From positions 1 through 36,711 of the forward strand of contig CALYBJ010000022.1 of NCBI GenBank assembly GCA_944412445.1: a stretch of DNA of 36,711 nucleotides. Reading direction: 5' to 3'. The stretch is from an uncultured Clostridia bacterium (lineage in GTDB: Bacteria > Bacillota > Clostridia > Oscillospirales > Acutalibacteraceae). Under the pieces are notes generated by a model that made no database searches, was not told the origin of the DNA, and worked only from the letters and a program-made list of their open reading frames with translations. Below are positions 24,588-32,292 of the stretch, one piece after another. Numbering within the stretch: the first letter of the stretch is position 1; every line of letters starts with the position of its first letter. A program made the position numbers and the translations under genes.

Positions 24588-24989
24588 ATGAAGAAAAAGA
24601 TTTCAGTGTTGGTTATGGTAATTGGTTTAGTTCTGTTTATTGTTGGTCTATTCATAAAGATTCCGAGCAAAGAATTAACCACATATTCAAGTCTATCAGA
24701 TAAATACAGTGTTATTGAAGAATATGTCGGAGGCGATGCATACAACTATATCATAGGAGCATCTCTTGTCGGTGGAGAAATTGCCGGTGCAAAAGCACAA
24801 AAAGCCGTATTTATATCTATGGGTTCATTGATTTTTGTTATAGGGCTATTGGCTTATTCGTTCTCAAAAGAAAATATTGAGAAAACAGCAAAAGTAAATG
24901 CTCCATTAAGTACGGAAAACAATATAGATGATGAAAATAATAATGATACAAATACCAATGAACCAACTGTTATTGATAACAATTTATAG
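24588..24989 (+). CDS. Membrane protein with two helices
   Basis: The 133-aa protein has hydrophobic segments at residues 5-23 and 77-93, separated by an outside or inside loop of about 50 residues (SSLSDKYSVIEEYVGGDAYN), and an acidic asparagine-rich tail. AATGGAGCG precedes the ATG. It is the last gene of the probable cargo operon before a terminator. Family not recognised. Confidence 0.75.
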   Translation: MKKKISVLVMVIGLVLFIVGLFIKIPSKELTTYSSLSDKYSVIEEYVGGDAYNYIIGASLVGGEIAGAKAQKAVFISMGSLIFVIGLLAYSFSKENIEKTAKVNAPLSTENNIDDENNNDTNTNEPTVIDNNL

Positions 24990-25028
24990 TAGAAAAAGTT
25001 TATCCCAAAATACAACAATGTGAAATCG

Positions 25029-25062
25029 AGCCGTGTAGCTTTGTGCTATGCGGCTTTTTTTA
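25029..25062 (+). terminator. Terminator of the cargo operon
   Basis: AGCCG (25029-25033) pairs with CGGCT (25051-25055), with an inner TAGC/GCTA stem, and runs into seven T. Confidence 0.8.
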
Positions 25063-25096
25063 ATACGCAGAAAACAATGAAAGGAGCATTTTATTG

Positions 25097-25570
25097 ATGC
25101 CTAAAAAGAAAGATACAATCTATTCCAGCGGAAACAACACAGAAAAGAGCATTCTTTCCGCATTAAAGGATATTACTCATTCCGATGCAGAGGCTTATTT
25201 TATCATCTGGAAGTATGCACCTGAGTTACTCCCTAACAGTGATACCATCAAATCGTATGAAGATTTGAAGAATACATATAAGAATTTTGAAAATCGTACT
25301 GAACAAAGTTTTGAGAAAGCATTATTCAAAGAAGATGTGCAAGCTGGTGTAAAATATCTGCTGAAACGCTTGGACGGTAAGCGTGATGTGGATTTGCTAA
25401 ATAAGTATTATTCGCTTGCTATGAATGGAGATGTTCAGGCATTAAAGGCTTATATGGATTTCAAGAAAAATTTCTTTGCTGATAATGAAACAAGTGAACT
25501 GAAAGCCATCCTGAAAGGTGTAAATGTAACAAACGATGATGAAATAGATGATTTTGAAATGAAGCTATGA
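25097..25570 (+). CDS. Phage terminase small subunit-like protein
   Basis: The 157-aa protein sits directly before the large terminase, 13 nt apart. It is basic at the start and helical (SILSALKDITHSDAEAYFII, then LLKRLDGKRDVDLLNKYYSL and NGDVQALKAYMDFKKNFF). Position, size and the helical DNA-recognition-like start fit a small terminase that binds the packaging site, but the sequence family is not recognised, so the call rests largely on context. ATG 25097 follows AAGGAG. Confidence 0.6.
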   Translation: MPKKKDTIYSSGNNTEKSILSALKDITHSDAEAYFIIWKYAPELLPNSDTIKSYEDLKNTYKNFENRTEQSFEKALFKEDVQAGVKYLLKRLDGKRDVDLLNKYYSLAMNGDVQALKAYMDFKKNFFADNETSELKAILKGVNVTNDDEIDDFEMKL

Positions 25571-25583
25571 GGTGGTGGATGTT

Positions 25584-27140
25584 ATGACTAATAAAGAAAA
25601 ATTGAAAATTATAATGTCTAACCCCATTCTCTGGATTGAAACATTCGTAAATATCGTTGACAAAAAAGGAAGATTAGTTCCCTTTAAATTCAATCCACAG
25701 CAGAAATACATAATGCGAAATAAAGGAAAATTTAATATTTGTTTGAAGTCAAGGCAGCTTGGAATTACCTCTGTTGCCTTGGCTTATTCTTTATATTTGG
25801 CAATAACAAAGCCTTATTCCACTTGTATGATAATGTCTTATTCGCTTGATTCGGCGAACAACATTTTTGAAAAGTTAAAACAGATGTATAACGATTTGCC
25901 GGAATGCGTAAGTCTTGATACTATTGCAAATAACCGAAAAGAACTTAAATTCGTAAACCATAGCAGAATTATAGTCTGCACTTGCGGAAGTAAGGATAAT
26001 GCCCGTGGTGCAACTCTGAATTTTGTACATTTGTCGGAAGTAGGTTTTATGAATGAATATCTCGATAAACAGTTGACCGCTATAGAACAGGCTCTTGTGC
26101 CTGACGGCTGTATGATTCTTGAATCTACTGCTAATGGATTAAATCGCTTTTCTGAACTATGGAATAAAGCTATATCAGGTGAATCACCTATGTGGAAACC
26201 ATTCTTTTTTTCGTGGGTGCAAGATAAACTAATGTTTGCTGATGAATATAAAGAATATAAAAAACGATATAAGATTATACACGGTGAATATCTACAAGAT
26301 AGTGAACTTGACGAAAAAGAAATCTCTTTGATGAATAGCGGAGCAACCCTTGAACAGCTTATGTGGCGTAGGCTGAAAATCTCAAACGGTAGTGAAGAAT
26401 CATTCTGTCAGGAGTTCCCCTCTAATCCCATTGAAGCATTTATTTCAACTGGTTCAAATATTTTTAGTTCCGCTATCATCCAGCAAAGATTGAACAATTT
26501 ACACTTGACGGAAATAAGGAAACTTCCGACAAGCGGAATTGACCCCATAATCAAGAAATATAGCAAGTATTTGAGCATCTGGAAGTTGCCGGTTAAAAAT
26601 GCAAGATACTATATCGGCGTGGATGTAGGTGAAGGACTTGGTGGCAGCAATGACTATTCCGTAATATCCATAGTCGATAAAGACGGATTTCAATGTGCAG
26701 AATGGAGAAGCAACAAGGTTAAACCCTATGAGTTTACAGATGTTGTATATCAAATGGCATTATTCTATAATCGAGGATTACTTGTTATAGAAAAAGCATC
26801 CGCAGGACATACAGTTATTGACCGAATCAGACACGATTACCGCTATGTTAATATGTTTAAGTATAAGGCATATGACCAGAAAAGCGGAAAAGCCCGTAGG
26901 CAAATCGGCTGGAATACAGACACTAAAAGCAAGCCGATGATGATTTCAGATATGCAAGAGCTATTTGAAACAGGTCAATGTTTGGTAAACTCAAAAGATT
27001 TACTGCAAGAAATGAAGTTGTTTCAATTAGTAGATAACAAAATGAAAGCCGCAAGCGGACACGATGATACAGTTATGGCATTTGCTATGGCATTACAAGG
27101 AATGAAATCAGGACAGTATTATTTTCCTATTGGAAAGTAA
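25584..27140 (+). CDS. Phage terminase large subunit
   Basis: The 518-aa protein is the ATP-driven DNA-packaging motor. Its ATPase half has the adenine-motif region FKFNPQQKYIM, a Walker A variant LKSRQLGITS (K55-S63) and Walker B FVHLSEVGF (catalytic E152). Its C-terminal RNase H-like nuclease has YIGVDVGEGLGGSNDYSVI, LLVIEKASAG and GHDDTVMAFAMAL, supplying the metal-binding acids. ATG 25584 is preferred over GTG 25572 because GAGGTGG lies between them. All catalytic residues are present, so it looks functional. Confidence 0.95.
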   Translation: MTNKEKLKIIMSNPILWIETFVNIVDKKGRLVPFKFNPQQKYIMRNKGKFNICLKSRQLGITSVALAYSLYLAITKPYSTCMIMSYSLDSANNIFEKLKQMYNDLPECVSLDTIANNRKELKFVNHSRIIVCTCGSKDNARGATLNFVHLSEVGFMNEYLDKQLTAIEQALVPDGCMILESTANGLNRFSELWNKAISGESPMWKPFFFSWVQDKLMFADEYKEYKKRYKIIHGEYLQDSELDEKEISLMNSGATLEQLMWRRLKISNGSEESFCQEFPSNPIEAFISTGSNIFSSAIIQQRLNNLHLTEIRKLPTSGIDPIIKKYSKYLSIWKLPVKNARYYIGVDVGEGLGGSNDYSVISIVDKDGFQCAEWRSNKVKPYEFTDVVYQMALFYNRGLLVIEKASAGHTVIDRIRHDYRYVNMFKYKAYDQKSGKARRQIGWNTDTKSKPMMISDMQELFETGQCLVNSKDLLQEMKLFQLVDNKMKAASGHDDTVMAFAMALQGMKSGQYYFPIGK

Positions 27141-27188
27141 TGCTGTTATTTTTATCCCCATAACTAAAACTTGAAAGGACACGATAAG

Positions 27189-28547
27189 ATGTTTAATTTA
27201 AATAAAAGAAATATAGAAAATTATAATACCGAACCAGGATTAAGCTATTTCAAAAATCAAATTGGTTCGTCTGAACACACTTACAGACAAGGTAAAGTGA
27301 ACACTATCCACAAACACCTATTGAGAGAACACAGCGTAAAACAGAGACTTATGAATACTTACAATTTCAAAGGCAAGGTATTTACTCCGGCTGCGATTGT
27401 TCTTCAAGGTATTAAATCCGTAATCAATTTCCATACAGCCTACCTTGTCGGAAATCCCGTAACAATCACAGGAACGCCCAAAGCTGTTGAACTCTTAAAT
27501 AAGTATTACAGAAACGGTATTTATTCAAAGGTGGATTGGCAAATTCTGAATGACCTTATGACCTATGGAAACGCTTTTGAGTATGTGTATCTGGATGAAA
27601 ACCAGAATATCAAATCGAAGGTTTTTCGTAATCAGGATTCTTACCCCATATACGATGACAATTTGAACTATTGCTATTTCGTAGAGTATTGGAAGAACAA
27701 GCAGGGCGGCGATGAGCATTTCACAATTTATTATCAAACACACGTTGATACATATTTTAATAACCGTCTGATTGAAAGTAAAACCAACTACACAGGATTA
27801 CCGATTCACTATACAACAATGGATAAGGCGGAGTATGACCAATTCGGAGATAGTATGATGCTTGACCTTATTCCAATTCAAGATAAGATTGAAGGACTTT
27901 TGAGTAAGCTGGATGATGCTATTACTACATTGTCATTAAATCCAGTTGGTGTAGTAACCGGAGCAAAAATAACAGAATCAGATATGGTTGACTCTAATGT
28001 TTCCGGTGCCGTTCTCAATTTGGAAGAAGGAAATACATTCACTTACACTTCCGCTGAAATGGACTACAGATGTATCAAGTATGAGCTTGACCAGCTTTAT
28101 CAGCAGTTCAATCTTGTTGCTGGAATCCCTTCTTCTATTCTCGGACAGAACAATATTGCTAATGTTTCAGAAAACTCAATGAGTATGGTTTACCAACTTA
28201 CTGAAAACAGAGGAAAGCAGAATATGAATAGTCTTGTCGAGGGTTTTCGTGAGAGATGGGAGCGTATGCGTAGGCTTATGGCTCTTACAAATAACCCCAT
28301 TTCCAATGAGGACTTTGACAGTTTGAATGTATCGTTTAATATCAGTAAGCCAATAGACACAAAGCAGAATATGGAAAATATGAAGATGCAATACGAGATG
28401 GGCGCACTCTCAAAGCGTACTATTATGGAACTTTCTCCATATACGACAGATTCCGCACAAGAATTACAGAGACTTGCAGACGAGGGAAAAAGCATTAGTT
28501 CAACCCCTGATAATGAGACTTCTACATCAGAGGAAACCAACGAATGA
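27189..28547 (+). CDS. Phage portal protein (SPP1 gp6-like)
   Basis: The 452-aa protein resembles SPP1-type portals, the twelve-fold ring through which DNA enters the head: FHTAYLVGNPVTITGT, LMTYGNAFEYVYLDENQN, YCYFVEYWKNKQGG, LIPIQDKIEGLLSKLDDAIT and the tunnel-region SSILGQNNIANVSENSMSM. ATG 27189 follows GAAAGGA. The last four bases (ATGA) are shared with the small zinc-finger gene. In tailed phages the next genes would be scaffold/protease and capsid; here they are missing. Confidence 0.93.
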   Translation: MFNLNKRNIENYNTEPGLSYFKNQIGSSEHTYRQGKVNTIHKHLLREHSVKQRLMNTYNFKGKVFTPAAIVLQGIKSVINFHTAYLVGNPVTITGTPKAVELLNKYYRNGIYSKVDWQILNDLMTYGNAFEYVYLDENQNIKSKVFRNQDSYPIYDDNLNYCYFVEYWKNKQGGDEHFTIYYQTHVDTYFNNRLIESKTNYTGLPIHYTTMDKAEYDQFGDSMMLDLIPIQDKIEGLLSKLDDAITTLSLNPVGVVTGAKITESDMVDSNVSGAVLNLEEGNTFTYTSAEMDYRCIKYELDQLYQQFNLVAGIPSSILGQNNIANVSENSMSMVYQLTENRGKQNMNSLVEGFRERWERMRRLMALTNNPISNEDFDSLNVSFNISKPIDTKQNMENMKMQYEMGALSKRTIMELSPYTTDSAQELQRLADEGKSISSTPDNETSTSEETNE

Positions 28548-28723
28548 ATAAAAACCATAGATGGAAATGCCCTATATGTAAAGCATTGAACTGTAGATAT
28601 AATCAGAATGATGTTTGTATCAGAGATATAGCAAGTGAAATTCCCGGATATAGATGTCCGCACTTTGAGAATCGAGAAAACAAGAAATCTAATATAAGAA
28701 AAGTTTCGGCAATAAGGTATTAA
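28544..28723 (+). CDS. Small zinc-finger protein
   Basis: This 59-aa protein overlaps the portal stop codon by ATGA, so it is translationally coupled. It has a CPIC pair, C17 and C25 (NCRYNQNDVC) and C38 (YRCPHF), enough for one or two zinc-binding sites, and a basic C-terminus. Its role in packaging or head assembly is unknown. Confidence 0.65.
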   Translation: MNKNHRWKCPICKALNCRYNQNDVCIRDIASEIPGYRCPHFENRENKKSNIRKVSAIRY

Positions 28724-28757
28724 GAATTAACCCCATATTTTAATATATAGGAATAGT

Positions 28758-28808
28758 ATAGGGGTACACTTTTCTAATAAATACTCTATTAGAAATCTAT
28801 ACCCCTAT
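28758..28808. repeat. Hairpin repeat, copy 1
   Basis: Outer stem ATAGGGGTA/TACCCCTAT (9 bp, perfect), inner stem TTTCTAATA/TATTAGAAA (9 bp, perfect), loop about 7 nt. The most complete of the three copies. Confidence 0.8.
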
Positions 28809-28945
28809 ATAAATTTTAAATCTATTATAATCTTGGATATGATGAACCATAATAAGAAGCCAACGGTAATAATATTCAGGTTCAACATAGACAAGGACAA
28901 AAGCAAATTTTAATTTGCTGCGTCAGTTTGATAAGATTCTTTCTG

Positions 28946-28995
28946 AAGGGGTAGGTTTTTCTATAAGTATTTATTATAGAGAATTACACCCCCTT
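28946..28995. repeat. Hairpin repeat, copy 2
   Basis: Outer stem AAGGGG/CCCCTT, inner stem TCTATAA/TTATAGA with loop GTATTTA. The arms differ in sequence from copy 1 but keep pairing. Confidence 0.75.
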
Positions 28996-29108
28996 TAATA
29001 ATGTTTCGTATGTGTCTTGGCAGACTGCCTATATTTTCAACGCCAGAATAGAATTTCTCCCTTATGATTTTATGGCTTATGAAAATATGACTTCGCTTTT
29101 TATAACTT

Positions 29109-29157
29109 TAGGGGTACACTTTTTTAATAAATATTTTATAGAAAACTATACCCCTAT
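29109..29157. repeat. Hairpin repeat, copy 3
   Basis: Outer stem TAGGGGTA/TACCCCTA; inner stem ATAAA/TTTAT flanked by T and A runs. The left arm GGGGTACACTTTT is identical to copy 1. Confidence 0.75.
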
Positions 29158-30161
29158 ATTATTACGATTAAATATATATCCAAAGATAAGAACAGATAAT
29201 AATTTAGTATTGAATAATATTTGGGAATAAGGAATTGAAATGCTGAAAAGTGGGATTTTATGGTGCTTGTTTATTGTGATAACAAGAAATGTGGAGGATT
29301 TTAGGAATAGATTTTCAAACTTTCTTCTCTATTTCATAATTAACCCCATTTTGCGATATTTTTAAACAATTATTTATAGAATTTGCATAGTTATCAATCG
29401 AAAATAATATTTCTTATGTTGGTTACAAAATATAATAGGCTGATTATTTGAGATTGGACTGTCTGTCAAGACACATAAAAGTTTGATATATAGTAAAAAT
29501 TGGGTATATATCAAATCTATTGCATTTTGGATTCTTTTTTAACTTGACAGCGAGTTATTAACCTGCGCTTTATGGCTTCGTGTTAATTCCTCTTGTCACT
29601 TAACCACAACGCTAATGCTTATTTGGTTAAGTATGTATTTGCTTTTTATTTAATCTAAAATATCAAGATTTCATCCCCATATTCTGTTATGTAATTGATG
29701 ATTTGTGCTGCAAGATAATTTTTGTTTTGGTTTATTCCATAACCGTGTAATAGATTAGTGCCACCATCGGTTATTTAGAAGTTAAGTTATTTATGTGGTA
29801 CAGATGTGTTCCTTGCATTAAATATTCGTCTTGGCAATAAATTATTTATCAAATATAAGTCAGAGCCTTCTAACCAGATGTAAAACTTATAATGGTTAAT
29901 AATCAAAATTTTTATCCCCATATTTCATAATCATAGAGTTGGTTTTTATTCTGTTTTTTTCAAAATATGATTGTGAGAGAATTATCCCCATTTGTCTAAT
30001 TATAGAAAACAAAAAGAAATGAGGAAACTTTCATAGCGGCATAGCGTTCTACAGTTTGCCATTTGAAAATATCCCCATTTTGAATATCTTGTGTTTTAGC
30101 TTTGGTTCTGTGATTATTAGCAGATGCACAGAAAAAAATATCCCCATTTTCGTATCACAGA

Positions 30162-30198
30162 CAAAAGAAAAAAGCAAGTCAGATTTTCTCTAACTTGC
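30162..30198 (-). terminator. Terminator of the integrase operon
   Basis: On the minus strand GCAAGTTAGA and TCTGACTTGC form a 10-bp stem with one wobble pair and are followed by TTTTTTCTTTT. It lies 9 nt beyond the 57-aa gene. Confidence 0.85.
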
Positions 30199-30206
30199 CT
30201 TGTTCG

Positions 30207-30380
30207 CTATCTGTACTTTCGGAGAATTTTTCTGCATTCCCGTTTTGATTTTCCTATCATTTCATTTGACATTCTTTCCAACTTGCTATGGTCATATGTT
30301 GAAGAAGATTTATTGATATTATTGTGTATGCTTGTAGCTCCATATATAGCCGCAATTCCTAACAAAATTAGTATTGGCAT
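30207..30380 (-). CDS. 57-aa membrane-associated protein
   Basis: The protein MPILILLGIAAIYGATSIHN continues into a charged basic tail (KSKRECRKILRKYR). It has one N-terminal membrane helix. GGGGATA lies about 6 nt before the ATG. It lies 17 nt after the 67-aa gene and directly before a terminator, so it is the last gene of the integrase operon. Function unknown. Confidence 0.6.
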   Translation of the reverse strand: MPILILLGIAAIYGATSIHNNINKSSSTYDHSKLERMSNEMIGKSKRECRKILRKYR

Positions 30381-30397
30381 AATTTATCCCCATTTCG

Positions 30398-30601
30398 TTA
30401 TCTTTTGGATTGAGAATTGTTTCTCCGTCTTTTAGCATCCGCCTTAATAAATTTTCGGCGTTGTTGTTGATTGCTGCATTGCATAAGGTGTTTTAAATGT
30501 TCATCTATATTCTCTATTGGTGGGTCTGGTGGTGTTAGCTTTTGAATGATACTATATCCAGCCCATACAAGAAGAATGATAATAGTAATTGCAAGGCTCA
30601 T
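30398..30601 (-). CDS. 67-aa membrane-associated protein
   Basis: One N-terminal membrane helix (MSLAITIIILLVWAGYSI), then a proline-rich hinge and a strongly basic tail (KFIKADAKRRRNNSQSKR). The ATG at 30601 follows GGGGGAGG; a longer in-frame extension runs into the integrase gene and lacks a ribosome site. It shares its layout, membrane helix plus basic tail, with the next gene. Function unknown; an accessory role for the recombinase or DNA tethering is conceivable (inference). Confidence 0.65.
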   Translation of the reverse strand: MSLAITIIILLVWAGYSIIQKLTPPDPPIENIDEHLKHLMQCSNQQQRRKFIKADAKRRRNNSQSKR

Positions 30602-30617
30602 AGGCTTACCTCCCCCA

Positions 30618-31493
30618 TTAAAAGAACGTGAGTGATTCAACAGCATCCGTCTGTTCTTGTTTACTGGAATTAACATAGTATTTCATTGTCAATTCTGTGT
30701 TACTGTGTCCGGCTATTGATGAGATTGTTTTCAAGTCAACATCTGGATTTTTAGCCATTGCCGTAAAGCATTGATGGCGGAGCATATGAGGATATACATT
30801 CTTTCCGATTGATTTTTCGCCTAACTTATTGACTATTTTGTATATTGCACTTCTGGTTAGTGCGCCTCTTTGACCTATAAAAACCTTTTGTGATTCGGTA
30901 TCAGTAGGACGGCAATTCTCTATATAGTCAATTATAGCATTTCGAGCATCTTTATTCAATGGTATTTGACGATATTTGTTACCTTTACCGCTGCGAATGG
31001 TCATTGTTCCTTTTCGTTCTGTTATTTCAATGTCGGTTAATTCAAGTTTACACATTTCTGACTCTCGTATTCCTGTATTCAGTAAAAGCGTAACCACAGC
31101 AATATTAAGTTTGTTTTCAGTGTTAATTACATAACGTAAAAATTTATATAATTCGTTTTTCTCCAGCACTTCAACATTCGGCTCGGTTGTTCCTTTCTTC
31201 TGTTCCACTTTCACCGATGGCATATAGCCCGATTCGGTTAGGTATTCGGCAAATTTCTGTAAAGCTGTCAATTTAGCTTTGATGCTATTCAGTGAATGCT
31301 TTTTCGTGTCGCTTAAATAGCGTGTATATTCGGTCACATCCATTCCAGTTATTTTCCCGTTGAACTTTTCGCCGGTGATATTTTCTAACCATTCAATAAA
31401 TAATTCAGCGTTTCGGCTGTATGTCGTGATGGTGTTCCGGCTCTTGCCAGCCTCAAGCATAGATTTAGAAAACATTTCAATATATGTATTCAT
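30618..31493 (-). CDS. Tyrosine recombinase (phage integrase family)
   Basis: The 291-aa protein has an N-terminal SAM-like core-binding domain (residues 1-90) and a catalytic domain with all active-site residues: R143 (LLNTGIRESEM), K170 (SGKGNKY), H236-R239 (HMLRHQ), H263 (IAGHSN) and the tyrosine nucleophile in MKYYVN (272 or 273). The short XerC/D-like form has no arm-binding extension. AAGGAGG lies 7 nt before the ATG. It faces opposite to the packaging genes and sits between them and further structural genes, which is unusual for a phage. Inverted repeats just upstream may be its recombination or operator sites. Confidence 0.93.
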   Translation of the reverse strand: MNTYIEMFSKSMLEAGKSRNTITTYSRNAELFIEWLENITGEKFNGKITGMDVTEYTRYLSDTKKHSLNSIKAKLTALQKFAEYLTESGYMPSVKVEQKKGTTEPNVEVLEKNELYKFLRYVINTENKLNIAVVTLLLNTGIRESEMCKLELTDIEITERKGTMTIRSGKGNKYRQIPLNKDARNAIIDYIENCRPTDTESQKVFIGQRGALTRSAIYKIVNKLGEKSIGKNVYPHMLRHQCFTAMAKNPDVDLKTISSIAGHSNTELTMKYYVNSSKQEQTDAVESLTFF

Positions 31494-31604
31494 ATAGTCC
31501 TCCTTTAGTTGTTTATCTTCGCATTGCTCAAAATGGTTTCTAAATCGTATTTTAATTATGCGTTACTATATTATAGATATAATATCATATATTTATTTGT
31601 TTGT

Positions 31605-31640
31605 CAACTGGCTACATATTATTAAATATGTTTCCAGTTG
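31605..31640. repeat. 36-bp inverted repeat upstream of the integrase
   Basis: CAACTGG-ct-ACATATT (31605-31620) is mirrored by AATATGT-tt-CCAGTTG (31625-31640). The centre is 4 bp of A/T. Two arms of this size around a short spacer resemble a tyrosine-recombinase core site or a dimeric repressor operator. Confidence 0.65.
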
Positions 31641-31693
31641 TAAAAGTTTTATGACCGTTTCGGCGGTGATATGGCTTGATTATCTCTTAAAAA

Positions 31694-31707
31694 ACTGGCA
31701 ACATATT
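31694..31707 (+). repeat. Third copy of the ACTGG-N2-ACATATT half-site
   Basis: ACTGGCAACATATT repeats the left arm of the inverted repeat, 87 bp away in direct orientation. Confidence 0.6.
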
Positions 31708-31734
31708 TTTATTTTTTTGTTATGAGTATAAATA

Positions 31735-31763
31735 AAGAGCCTCGCACGATTGCAGGACTCTTT
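31735..31763. terminator. Hairpin after the small HTH gene
   Basis: AAAGAGCCT..GC and GC..AGGACTCTTTT form an imperfect stem immediately beyond the stop codon of the HTH gene. It probably separates it from the integrase transcript. Confidence 0.5.
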
Positions 31764-31765
31764 TA

Positions 31766-31975
31766 TCATTTATATATTTTATTTGTATCTTTTGTTCGTA
31801 CTTCTAATTCAGCATTTAGAGCAGCAACACATTTTTCAAATTCGGATAATGTGAAGCTGTTCCGGCTTAATTTGTTTCTTGCGCTTTGTGGTTGTATGCC
31901 CAGAGCATCGGCAAGTTGATTTATATTTATATCTCTTTCTATCATTAGTTGTTTTATAACTTTTGAACCATCCAT
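31766..31975 (-). CDS. Small Cro/XRE-like DNA-binding protein
   Basis: The 69-aa protein is a single helix-turn-helix (VIKQLMIERDININQLADAL, then GIQPQSARNKLSRNSFTLSE). AAAGGCGG precedes the ATG. Its promoter (32009-32037) carries a TATAAC-ATA-GTTATA palindrome, suggesting self-control. It is divergent from ardA and upstream of the integrase, so it likely regulates one or both (inference). Confidence 0.8.
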   Translation of the reverse strand: MDGSKVIKQLMIERDININQLADALGIQPQSARNKLSRNSFTLSEFEKCVAALNAELEVRTKDTNKIYK

Positions 31976-32008
31976 ATATAAAACCGCCTTTCATTACTGG
32001 GTGATAAC

Positions 32009-32037
32009 ATTATAACATAGTTATATCAAAAAATCAA
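32009..32037 (-). promoter_or_regulatory. Promoter and operator of the small HTH gene
   Basis: Minus-strand TTGATT (32037 to 32032), 17 bp, TATAAT (32014 to 32009). The palindrome TATAACATAGTTATA (32011-32025) overlaps the -10. Confidence 0.65.
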
Positions 32038-32053
32038 TATTGAGTTATTAAAA

Positions 32054-32130
32054 ATCAAAAAAGAGTATTTATATATAGTAATATGAGTTTAGCAAAACGA
32101 AAAATTTTAAAAAAATAATCAAAAAAGAGT
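32054..32130 (+). repeat. 13-bp direct repeats upstream of the ardA promoter
   Basis: ATCAAAAAAGAGT occurs at 32054-32066 and 32118-32130, 64 bp apart. The second copy touches the -35 box. Candidate binding sites for a regulator, spaced near six helical turns. Confidence 0.55.
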
Positions 32131-32158
32131 TGACATAACCTGAAAATGAGTATATAAT
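32130..32158 (+). promoter_or_regulatory. Consensus promoter of ardA
   Basis: TTGACA (32130-32135), 17 bp, TATAAT (32153-32158), a full consensus. The predicted start near 32165 gives a leader of about 128 nt. Confidence 0.85.
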
Positions 32159-32171
32159 AAGATTGTAAGAT

Positions 32172-32289
32172 AAAGCAAGGCGGACAGCCTGGAAAACTTC
32201 AACCTTGCTTTAACTTGACAACAACCACAATATAAGCGGCTGTGCTTCTTATTATAGCATACGCCGCCGAAAAAAGAAAGGCGGTTTTT
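32172..32289 (+). promoter_or_regulatory. Structured leader (attenuator-like) of ardA
   Basis: Three hairpins can form. A: AAAGCAAGG/CCTTGCTTT (32172-32180, 32203-32211). B: GCGGC/GCCGC (32236-32240, 32263-32267) with an inner TGC/GCA. C: CCGCC/GGCGG (32264-32268, 32280-32284) followed by TTTTTA. B and C share bases and exclude each other. C looks like a terminator and also covers the ribosome-binding purines just before the ATG, so expression should depend on which stem forms. Confidence 0.6.
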
Positions 32290-32292
32290 ATA

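Larger units (their letters stand above)
28724..30160. other. Non-coding 1.4-kb region with hairpins and a recurrent CCCCAT motif
   Basis: No ORF with a credible ribosome site was found on either strand. The region is very AT-rich. It contains three related long hairpins (28758-28808, 28946-28995, 29109-29157) and the motif [AT]T[AT][TA]CCCCAT[AT]T, always in the plus orientation, near 28731, 29343, 29674, 29915, 29985, 30072 and 30141. AGCAAAT/ATTTGCT (28911-28928) forms another small palindrome. Possible roles are an origin or packaging region, recombination sites, a non-coding RNA, or remnants of deleted head genes. Confidence 0.5.

Noticed and set aside
29012..29230. 72-aa plus-strand ORF in the hairpin region
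   Set aside because: It runs through hairpin copy 3, has no ribosome site and no recognisable protein character.
29660..30152. CCCCAT motifs as ribosome sites (TGGGGATA) of tiny minus-strand genes
   Set aside because: Only the copy at 30384-30397 is followed by a convincing gene; the others lead to frames of 20-40 codons or none, often with non-ATG starts and poor spacing.
28724..30160. CRISPR array or retron
   Set aside because: The repeated motif is too short and irregularly spaced for CRISPR, and no cas or reverse-transcriptase gene is present.
30124..30435. 103-aa plus-strand ORF
   Set aside because: It is antisense to the 57-aa gene and its terminator, and has no ribosome site.
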